From positions 40,209 to 46,754 of the forward strand of contig DLHW01000044.1 in NCBI GenBank assembly GCA_002483425.1: 6,546 bases of DNA, given 5' to 3'. Below the pieces are notes generated by a model. It saw only the letters and a list, made by a program, of their open reading frames with translations. It was not told the DNA's origin and made no database searches. This document shows positions 1-5,170 of the stretch, in pieces. Made by a program: the position numbers and the translations under genes. Source of the DNA: Methylococcaceae bacterium UBA7658. GTDB taxonomy: Bacteria; Pseudomonadota; Gammaproteobacteria; Methylococcales; Methylomonadaceae. How positions within the stretch are numbered: the first letter of the stretch is position 1; the number at the start of each line of letters is the position of its first letter.

Positions 1-60
1 AGCGAGTAGCTTGGATGGATGGAGCATAGCGGAATCCAGGTTTCGTGATTCCGATTTTCC
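1..60. repeat. Probable dispersed non-coding repeat, left edge
   Basis: The segment carries the pattern GTAGCTTGGATGG...GGAGCATAGCGGAATCCAGG, which I recognise as the style of a short repeat scattered between genes in many proteobacteria. It contains an inverted repeat, GGAATC at 31-36 and GATTCC at 47-52, with a 10-base loop, and a small GATG duplication at 14-21. The rest of 61-255 shows no convincing gene. A + strand frame at 11-205 and an open - strand frame across the same bases both translate into the low-information peptides these repeats usually give, so I do not call either as a gene. The repeat status rests on recognition; only one copy is in this window. Confidence 0.4.
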
Positions 61-255
61 GTATTTCGAAATCAGCTTGATTCTCGAGCCAAGCATCGGC
101 CCGATCATCGCGGAACTTGAGTTGCGGGATACCCGGCGTTCGCTTGCCCGAGTCCGGTTCAACGTCAGATATAGACAGAGGATTACTTTAGTCTCCCAGA
201 AATAGAGCTTGGTGACTCATTAATACGATCATCGTTTGAAGGAAAAGGCAAAACC

Positions 256-609
256 ATGCTAAGCAAAAGTGAAAAATTACCTATCATTCTCATTTACGAT
301 CGCTATACTGCGTTCCTAGAGGGACTGAATAATTTTCTTTTGGCGGCGGGTTATAAAGAGATAGAGGCAACTCCTTCAGTGCGAACTGCTTTGGCTAAGT
401 TGCGGCGGACGCGTTACCGCTATATCTTCATTGGTTTTTCGCCGCCGGTTTCAGTAGGTAAGCGCTTGGCTTTAGCCGCTAAACGCAGACAGCCGGAGGC
501 TAAGATTTTTTGCCTTATCAGCGCCAAGGATCAAGCTGAATTTAAAGAATTTTCAGAAAACACCCTCATAAAAGAATATCTGTACTCAAGCTTGTTGACA
601 TTGATGTAG
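256..609 (+). CDS. Degenerate response-regulator receiver (pseudo-receiver) protein
   Basis: This is a 117-residue soluble protein that matches a stand-alone CheY-like receiver in length and in its alternating strand/helix pattern. Strand 1 is IILIYD (10-15), strand 3 is YIFIGF (56-61) and strand 4 is KIFCLIS (83-89). Against the CheY pattern, one of the two metal-binding acidic residues remains (D15) and the next is R16. The phospho-acceptor Asp position is G60. The Ser/Thr position is kept as S89, and the conserved Lys position appears to be S111. Classical Asp phosphorylation is therefore unlikely; proteins of this type usually act through protein contacts. The ATG has AAAGG seven bases upstream (244-248). 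There is no output domain. The next gene on the same strand is a sigma-54 activator without its own receiver, ~297 bp away, so a partnership is possible but unproven. The fold is assigned by eye; a diverged unrelated small protein is the alternative. Confidence 0.6.
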   Translation: MLSKSEKLPIILIYDRYTAFLEGLNNFLLAAGYKEIEATPSVRTALAKLRRTRYRYIFIGFSPPVSVGKRLALAAKRRQPEAKIFCLISAKDQAEFKEFSENTLIKEYLYSSLLTLM

Positions 610-759
610 TTAAAAGAGTCTGATTTAGATTGTCGACACAGTTGAGCTAGCAGCAATTCATTGATTCTATTTTGCGCTATAGGCGTTATTAAGTTTGCTC
701 ATAACTTTTTACAACGGTAAATTTAACAAACGCCGCTGATTTGGTCAGTAAACTCATAT

Positions 760-837
760 TTAAAGCATCGAGGCGATCTCTTTGCGACGAATTTCGATAC
801 GCCGGTTTTGATCAATGAATTCGTCTGGAATTAAAAT
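760..837 (-). pseudogene. Possible remnant of an OmpA-like domain C-terminus
   Basis: A 25-codon minus-strand frame, bounded by TAG (838-840) and TAA (760-762), contains NRRIEIR at 787-807. The string NRR-[IV]-E-[IV] followed by a short tail and a stop is the hallmark end of OmpA/MotB-type peptidoglycan-binding domains. The residues before it (IP, DEF, DQ) fit the usual run into that motif. Farther upstream the same frame has further stops (TAA, then TAG) and no recognisable domain, and there is no start codon, so it cannot be an intact gene. It sits in the otherwise empty 610-906 spacer, in which I see no other gene, only weak AT-rich hairpins. It may be the scar of a deleted gene, or chance. 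Confidence 0.35.
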
Positions 838-895
838 CTAATTAATGATTTATCGCTTCGACAGATATGGGAATATGATTTGGCTCGTTAACAAT

Positions 896-903
896 GGGAG
901 GTG
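896..903 (+). promoter_or_regulatory. Strong Shine-Dalgarno that decides the start of the sigma-54 activator
   Basis: GGGAGGTG lies at 896-903, and its GGAGG core ends five bases before the ATG at 907. An alternative GTG at 901 in the same frame falls inside this ribosome binding site, so the ATG at 907 is the better start. Confidence 0.75.
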
Positions 904-906
904 GGG

Positions 907-2247
907 ATGGCTATACCATCGGATCTTTACCGGACGTGTTTTGATGTTATCCCCGATGCTGTTTTTATCATCGATGTAATCCATGATCGAATTATCGATG
1001 CGAATGCCGAGGCGATAAGGATGACGGGTTTTTTGCTTGACGAACTGAAAGAACTGGCTTTTACCCGGTTATTTCGGCAAGCTGAACTTGTAACATTGAT
1101 TCAACACAAAGATTACGGCAATAGACAATATGTCGAAGCGATCGGAATAACGAATAAAACCGGAAAAGAGACGATAGTATCGGTTAGCGCGATAACAAAG
1201 AAATGCGGTTTATCGCATTACCTTGTCGTCACCGCAAAAGAAACAAACCTCTCTTGTCTTGAGACTCAAGCAAACGACAGTCTATGGCTGGAGATGAAAG
1301 ACTTTCCCAATATGATCGGCACAAGCAAAAAAATACGGGATGTTTGCCGGCTCGTCGGTGCCGTGGCCAAAACCGGCGCGACGGTGTTAATTCAAGGCGA
1401 AAGCGGAACCGGCAAGGAGGTCATCGCCAATGCCGTTCATATCCATAGTCATCGGAGAGAAAAGCCATTTGTTAAGGTTAATTGCGCCGCACTCTCTGAA
1501 AGTTTATTGGAAAGCGAATTGTTCGGTCATGTTAAAGGCGCATTTACAGGGGCGATTAGGGACCGGGTAGGGCGTTTTAAACAAGCCGACGGCGGCACGA
1601 TTTTGCTCGATGAAATCGGCTGCTTGTCTTTGCCGGGTCAGGCTAAATTACTCCGGGTTTTACAGGAACACGCATTCGAACCAGTCGGCAGCTCGTCAAC
1701 GCTTTCGGCGAACGTGCGCGTAATGGCCGCCACTAATCTCGACCTTGCCAAAGCCGTAAAAGAAGGCCGGTTCCGGGAAGATTTGTATTACCGGCTTAAT
1801 GTTTTCACCATACCCTCGCCGCCGCTCCGGGAAAGAAAAGAAGATATTTATCTGCTGGTTCAACACTTTCTCAGCCGAATGAATCCGTCTTTAGGCAAGC
1901 CGGTTAAAGACATCGCTAATGAAGCGCACACACTATTGTTAGAGCATGACTGGCCCGGCAATATCAGGGAGTTGGAAAATGTCATCGAACACGCCGTTAT
2001 CGTCGAAAGCAGCGAAATTATCGCTGCCTCGAGTCTTCCGGTACATCTGGTCAAGAATGCTAAAATGAATACCGGTAATGCTGGCTCTTTAGATAGTGGC
2101 TTGAGAGAAAAGCTAAATGCTTTTGAAAAGCAAATTGTTTTAGATACGCTGCGCAAAACAAAAGGGATTAAAAAGGATGCGGCAAATCTGTTAAAAATCG
2201 ACCCTAGGAATTTGCCGTATCTGATGCGTAAACATCAAGTCAATTAA
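907..2247 (+). CDS. PAS-domain sigma-54-dependent transcriptional activator (bacterial enhancer-binding protein)
   Basis: This 446-residue cytoplasmic regulator should remodel RNA polymerase-sigma-54 at promoters with upstream enhancer sites, using ATP. Residues ~8-112 form a PAS sensor domain (IPDAVFIID, DANAEAIRMTG). The AAA+ domain runs from ~135 to 380. It has Walker A GESGTGKE (164-171), the sigma-54-contacting loop GAFTGA (211-216) and Walker B TILLDE (231-236). Sensor I is RVMAATN (271-277), the arginine-finger segment is GRFREDLYYR (287-296) and sensor II is GNIREL (351-356). The C-terminus (~404-446) is a Fis-type helix-turn-helix (KKDAANLLKIDPRNLPYLMRKH). All ATPase motifs are intact, so it should be active. 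It has no receiver domain, so the signal probably enters through PAS or through a partner such as the pseudo-receiver upstream. The PAS ligand cannot be read from the sequence. No sigma-54 promoter is evident nearby, so its targets are probably elsewhere. The start is ATG 907, not the in-frame GTG 901. Confidence 0.92.
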   Translation: MAIPSDLYRTCFDVIPDAVFIIDVIHDRIIDANAEAIRMTGFLLDELKELAFTRLFRQAELVTLIQHKDYGNRQYVEAIGITNKTGKETIVSVSAITKKCGLSHYLVVTAKETNLSCLETQANDSLWLEMKDFPNMIGTSKKIRDVCRLVGAVAKTGATVLIQGESGTGKEVIANAVHIHSHRREKPFVKVNCAALSESLLESELFGHVKGAFTGAIRDRVGRFKQADGGTILLDEIGCLSLPGQAKLLRVLQEHAFEPVGSSSTLSANVRVMAATNLDLAKAVKEGRFREDLYYRLNVFTIPSPPLRERKEDIYLLVQHFLSRMNPSLGKPVKDIANEAHTLLLEHDWPGNIRELENVIEHAVIVESSEIIAASSLPVHLVKNAKMNTGNAGSLDSGLREKLNAFEKQIVLDTLRKTKGIKKDAANLLKIDPRNLPYLMRKHQVN

Positions 2248-2317
2248 AACCGCACACGTTTACCTCGCCTTATAGTTAGATTCAGTAAGAGGCTTGCTAT
2301 TGGGATAAATGGCTAAA

Positions 2318-2394
2318 TGGTGGTGATGGGTGGAATTGAACCACCGACCTGAGGGTTATGAATCCTCCGCTCTAACCATCTGAGCTACATCACC
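2318..2394 (-). tRNA. tRNA with CAT anticodon, probably elongator tRNA-Met
   Basis: The 77-base minus-strand gene folds as a full cloverleaf with the CCA end encoded (2318-2320). The acceptor stem is GGTGATG/CATCACC with discriminator A. The D arm is GCTC/GAGC with a GG in the loop. The anticodon loop is TTCATAA, with CAT at 2358-2360 read on the minus strand. The T arm is GGTGG-TTCAATT-CCACC. A CAT anticodon allows elongator Met, initiator Met or Ile2 (lysidine-modified). Initiators carry a run of three G-C pairs in the anticodon stem and a mismatched first acceptor pair, neither of which is seen. Elongator Met is favoured over Ile2 by overall resemblance only. The closing pair of the anticodon stem, A31 with C39, is a mismatch. 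The gene lies just downstream of ychF and has its own promoter. Confidence 0.93.
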
Positions 2395-2410
2395 GGGGGA
2401 GGGATTTAAA

Positions 2411-2435
2411 GAGGCGGGATTATAGAGTCCGCCTC
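2411..2435 (-). terminator. Hairpin GAGGCGG/CCGCCTC after ychF, possible weak terminator
   Basis: A perfect 7-bp GC-rich inverted repeat (2411-2417 and 2429-2435) with an 11-base loop lies directly after the ychF stop. Read on the minus strand, the stem is followed by TTTAAAT, a short T tract, so it could end or attenuate ychF transcription. The same bases form the spacer, -10 box and discriminator of the tRNA promoter. Transcripts started at that promoter would begin inside or after the second arm and could not form the hairpin. The terminator role is inference, because the T tract is short. Confidence 0.35.
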
Positions 2436-2447
2436 GGGCTTTGTCAA
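2419..2447 (-). promoter_or_regulatory. Consensus sigma-70 promoter for the tRNA gene
   Basis: On the minus strand, TTGACA (2442-2447) and TATAAT (2419-2424) are separated by exactly 17 bases, a perfect match to the sigma-70 consensus in both boxes and spacing. The next bases, CCCGCCTC, form a GC-rich discriminator, as is typical of stable-RNA promoters under stringent (ppGpp) control. Transcription would start near 2412, about 18 bases before the mature tRNA 5' end. The -35 hexamer contains the TGA stop codon of ychF (2444-2446). Confidence 0.85.
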
Positions 2448-3535
2448 ACGTTGAATCGGAAATGCACGACATCGCCGTCTTTGACGACATAATCCTTACC
2501 TTCCAAGCGCCATTTTCCGGCGTCTTTCGCGCCTTGTTCGCCTTTGTAAGTAATGAAGTCCCGATAGGAAACGACCTCGGCTCGGATGAAGCCTTTTTCG
2601 AAGTCGGTATGAATCACGCCGGCGGCTTGCGGGGCGGTGGCGCCTACGGGGATGGTCCAGGCCCGGACTTCCTTAACGCCGGCAGTAAAATACGTGGACA
2701 AATTCAACAAACTGTAACCGGCCCGGACGACACGGTTGAGACCGGGTTCTTCTAAACCCAGGTCGTCGAGAAATTCTTTTTTCTCATCTTCTTCCAATTG
2801 CGCGATTTCCGCTTCGATGGCCGCGCAGATGGCGACCACCGTCGAGCCTTCTTGTTCTGCGAACGCTTTGACTCTATCCAGCATCGGATTATTGGTAAAG
2901 CCGTCATCCTGAACGTTCGCGATATACATGGTGGGTTTCAAGGTGAGTAAAAACAAATCCCTGACCAGGAGTTTTTCTTCTTCGCTGAGATCGAGGCCTC
3001 TGGCGGGCAGTCCGGCATCCAACTGTTGATAGATACGGTCCAAAACTTGTTTTTTCGCCAGATCGTCTTTGTTGCCGGATTTGGACGCTTTGCTGACGCG
3101 CAGTAACGCCCGTTCCACAGAGGCCATATCGGCTAGCGCCAATTCGGTGTTGATGACTTCGATATCGGACAGCGGATCGATTTTGCCGGCGACGTGAATG
3201 ACATTGTCATCCTGGAAACAGCGCACCACATGGGCGATGGCGTCGGTTTCACGGATATTCGCCAGGAATTGGTTGCCCAAGCCTTCGCCTTTCGACGCGC
3301 CTTTGACAAGCCCGGCAATATCGACGAATTCGATGGTGGTTGGGACGATGCGTTCCGGTTTGACGATTTCCGCCAGTTTGTCCATGCGCAAATCGGGGAC
3401 GGGCACGACGCCCACGTTGGGATCGATGGTGCAGAACGGGTAGTTTTCCGCCGCGATTTTTGCTTGGGTCAGTGCGTTGAATAAGGTCGATTTGCCGACG
3501 TTGGGCAAACCGACAATGCCACAATAAAGCGCCAT
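2444..3535 (-). CDS. ychF: Redox-regulated ATPase YchF (Obg-family P-loop protein)
   Basis: The protein has 363 residues, the same length as E. coli YchF and very similar throughout. It is a cytoplasmic Obg/TRAFAC-class nucleotidase that prefers ATP over GTP and associates with ribosomes; in E. coli it is linked to translation control and to the oxidative stress response. Visible motifs are the P-loop GLPNVGKST (9-17), switch II DIAG (72-75) and His114 at the place of the proposed catalytic His of the family. The non-canonical NVQD (207-210) replaces the NKxD guanine-specificity motif, as in this family. A C-terminal TGS domain starts near 278 (TYFTAGVKEVRAW). The ATG is preceded only by a weak purine run (AAGAGA). 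It has a probable promoter in the 124-bp gap before it and is followed at once by a tRNA promoter. In some gammaproteobacteria ychF follows pth; here its upstream neighbour is ygfX. Confidence 0.98.
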   Translation of the reverse strand: MALYCGIVGLPNVGKSTLFNALTQAKIAAENYPFCTIDPNVGVVPVPDLRMDKLAEIVKPERIVPTTIEFVDIAGLVKGASKGEGLGNQFLANIRETDAIAHVVRCFQDDNVIHVAGKIDPLSDIEVINTELALADMASVERALLRVSKASKSGNKDDLAKKQVLDRIYQQLDAGLPARGLDLSEEEKLLVRDLFLLTLKPTMYIANVQDDGFTNNPMLDRVKAFAEQEGSTVVAICAAIEAEIAQLEEDEKKEFLDDLGLEEPGLNRVVRAGYSLLNLSTYFTAGVKEVRAWTIPVGATAPQAAGVIHTDFEKGFIRAEVVSYRDFITYKGEQGAKDAGKWRLEGKDYVVKDGDVVHFRFNV

Positions 3536-3612
3536 AATATCTCTTGGAAACGATTAAAATAGATGAAATAGAAAGGAATCCGTTAGTCTGTGGATTCTAT
3601 ACAAAGCCCACT

Positions 3613-3618
3613 ATTATA
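3613..3618 (-). promoter_or_regulatory. Candidate -10 box for ychF
   Basis: TATAAT on the minus strand lies 78 bases before the ychF start, in the gap after ygfX. No good -35 hexamer stands 16-18 bases upstream. A 6-bp inverted repeat (GAATCC at 3576-3581, GGATTC at 3592-3597) would fall in the leader transcript. The call rests on the hexamer and its position only. Confidence 0.35.
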
Positions 3619-3659
3619 CAAGTTCGGCGGGCATTCTGGATACTTTATCCGGCATGGGA

Positions 3660-4070
3660 TTAATGCTGCGTCATTTTTAATTTCACCGCCAATTGCCGGT
3701 ACCTGGATTCATCCAGTGCGTCGCTGGCGATGAGAAAAGGCGGCTGATTCCGTATGTGCAGGACGATACAGAATGTGGTGAGTACGGACGAAGCTAAAAT
3801 ATCGGCCGTATCAAATTCATTCCCCCTGGCGATTTCCCACTGACCCTTGTCAGACCATTTGATTTTTCGTGTTTCGGACTTTAAAGTTTTGTAAATCGTC
3901 ATAAAATTAACGGCTACAAAGGTTGCCGTAACCAGTTTCAATATAAGCGGCAAGGCGTTTGCAAAACTGGCGGTTAATGCCAATAAATGAATGATAATGG
4001 CTAATCGCAACAGTTTTTTCGAAGGTTTTAATTCGGCGAAAAACGGTTTGCCCTGTTTTTTAGTGTGCAA
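3660..4070 (-). CDS. ygfX: YgfX-like (CptA family) inner-membrane protein
   Basis: This is a 136-residue membrane protein with a short basic N-terminus containing PFFAELKPSKKLL, two adjacent membrane segments (~20-38 and ~40-59) and a soluble C-terminal half. It ends with FLIASDALDESRYRQLAVKL, which parallels the LAADSMDEAEWRDLRRIL end of E. coli YgfX. The start is TTG at 4070, with AGGAAAG (4075-4081) upstream. An in-frame TAG lies just before, and the first Met is at residue 57, so no ATG could give a complete protein. In E. coli YgfX is encoded with sdhE (ygfY), divergent from ygfZ, and has been described as a toxin-like protein affecting cell division. Here the divergence from ygfZ is kept but sdhE is absent from the 116-bp gap. 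The family call rests on hydropathy pattern, C-terminal motif and neighbourhood. Confidence 0.7.
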   Translation of the reverse strand: MHTKKQGKPFFAELKPSKKLLRLAIIIHLLALTASFANALPLILKLVTATFVAVNFMTIYKTLKSETRKIKWSDKGQWEIARGNEFDTADILASSVLTTFCIVLHIRNQPPFLIASDALDESRYRQLAVKLKMTQH

Positions 4071-4149
4071 ATGACTTTCCTAAAGTTGTCTTAGATCAAA
4101 TTTGCCGCATTTCTTGGCGACAAGACGTATGATGTCTTTCGAAGCACGG

Positions 4150-4155
4150 TATAAT
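4150..4155 (+). promoter_or_regulatory. Candidate -10 box for the ygfZ-ctaA transcript
   Basis: TATAAT lies 31 bases before the ygfZ ATG in the divergent gap between ygfX and ygfZ. It would give a short leader of about 25 bases. No matching -35 hexamer is evident, so an activator might be needed, or the box may be chance. Confidence 0.4.
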
Positions 4156-4186
4156 TTACGGAAATTTTAAGTTTAATCTTAGTTTT

Positions 4187-5170
4187 ATGAATAGTTTTTG
4201 GAAAAAATCTTTGCTGGAGGAACTCGTTTTGGCTGACAATGCAATTCCTGCCGCTTTTACAGCCTCGGAAAATAGCGGCAAACGCATTTATACATTGACT
4301 CACTTGGGTATTTTGAAGGTGACCGGAAAGGATGCGGGGAAATTATTGCAAGGTCAACTCACATGTAACGTTAATGAACTTGGCGACGCTAATAGCAGTT
4401 TTGCCGCCATGTGCAACCCGAAGGGCAGAGTTATCGCCACTTTTTTGGTTGTTAAAATGGGGGACATGTTTTTGCTGGTGCTTCCGCTTGAACTGATGGA
4501 AACCGTCCAAAAAAAATTGCAAATGTATGTTTTGCGTTCCGATGCGAAGATTGAAAACGGCTGCGATACTTTCAGCCTTATAGGACTGTGTGAGCCGGGG
4601 CGTTCCGGGCGGCGTTTTAGCGCGGCGATGCAAGAAAACGCCGTCAGTGTGAATTTTCCGGGTTCGATCGTACGTAAACTTGTGATAACCGATGCCGATA
4701 CAGCGCTAAGGCTTAGATTGGAAGCTGGTTCGGAAGGATTCCGTCAAGCGGATTTAAACGAATGGCGTATGCTCGACATCGTTTCGGGAGTGCCTTGGAT
4801 AACGGCGGCGGCATCCGAAGAATTTATTCCGCAAATGCTCAATCTCGATAAGTTAGGTGCGATCAGTTTTAACAAGGGCTGCTATACCGGTCAGGAAATT
4901 GTAGCGCGAACTCATTATCTCGGTAAGGCTAAACGCGAGCTGTTTTTGGCGGAATGCCGGATTTCAAGGCCGCCCGAACCGAATGCAGCGATTATTAACA
5001 GAGATCATGGAAAAGAAGAGATGACCGGAAACGTGCTGCAAGCGCAACAAGACGGGCATTTCTGTAAGATGCTCGTTGTGCTGCAAACCACCGATATAAA
5101 TATCAACAATCTGGGCTTTATGAGTGACGACCAAGCCCGGCTTACTTTATTACCTCTAGCGTATGATTGA
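4187..5170 (+). CDS. ygfZ: YgfZ/GcvT-like folate-binding protein, Fe-S cluster maintenance
   Basis: The 327-residue protein matches the length and order of YgfZ, a cytoplasmic tetrahydrofolate-binding relative of the glycine-cleavage T protein that supports synthesis or repair of certain Fe-S enzymes. The signature K-G-C-Y-T-G-Q-E is present at 230-237, with Cys232 as the family's key residue. The aminomethyltransferase-like N-terminal domain includes LLQGQLTCNVNEL (53-65) and CNPKGRVIATFL (76-87), and the FIPQMLNLDKLGAISF run (213-228) leads into the signature. The ATG at 4187 has no clear Shine-Dalgarno. A TTG at 4229, with GGAGG eight bases upstream, is a second possibility that would remove 14 residues; both keep the domain intact. 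The stop overlaps the next gene by 8 bp, implying co-translation with the heme A synthase. The two genes share a broad theme of iron-cofactor biogenesis. Confidence 0.93.
   Translation: MNSFWKKSLLEELVLADNAIPAAFTASENSGKRIYTLTHLGILKVTGKDAGKLLQGQLTCNVNELGDANSSFAAMCNPKGRVIATFLVVKMGDMFLLVLPLELMETVQKKLQMYVLRSDAKIENGCDTFSLIGLCEPGRSGRRFSAAMQENAVSVNFPGSIVRKLVITDADTALRLRLEAGSEGFRQADLNEWRMLDIVSGVPWITAAASEEFIPQMLNLDKLGAISFNKGCYTGQEIVARTHYLGKAKRELFLAECRISRPPEPNAAIINRDHGKEEMTGNVLQAQQDGHFCKMLVVLQTTDININNLGFMSDDQARLTLLPLAYD

Noticed and set aside
11..205. 64-residue + strand open frame, and an overlapping open frame on the - strand
   Set aside because: Both run through the probable dispersed repeat, the + strand frame has no ribosome site and the - strand frame no start, and their peptides resemble chance translations of such repeats.
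870..900. Possible sigma-54 promoter in front of the activator (TGGCTCG...)
   Set aside because: The GG and GC dinucleotides are not 10 bases apart and the site would sit on the ribosome binding site.
610..906. Small RNA or CRISPR-like structure in the 297-base spacer
   Set aside because: Only short AT-rich stems (e.g. TTTAC-AACG-GTAAA at 708-721) and no direct repeats or promoter-terminator pair are visible.
1860..2156. 98-residue - strand frame inside the sigma-54 activator
   Set aside because: It lies fully within the conserved AAA+/HTH coding region and has no recognisable domain; it is a shadow.
3576..3597. Inverted repeat GAATCC/GGATTC upstream of ychF as terminator for ygfX
   Set aside because: The 6-bp stem has a 10-base loop and only a mixed CTTTCTATTT tract after it on the minus strand; too weak to call.
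4090..4102. FNR/CRP-like half site TTAGATCAAA in the ygfX-ygfZ gap
   Set aside because: Only one half matches; no symmetrical TTGAT-N4-ATCAA is present.
4091..4303. 70-residue - strand frame spanning the ygfX-ygfZ gap, considered as the missing SdhE
   Set aside because: It lacks the SdhE RGxxE motif and acidic composition, and overlaps the ygfZ start antisense.
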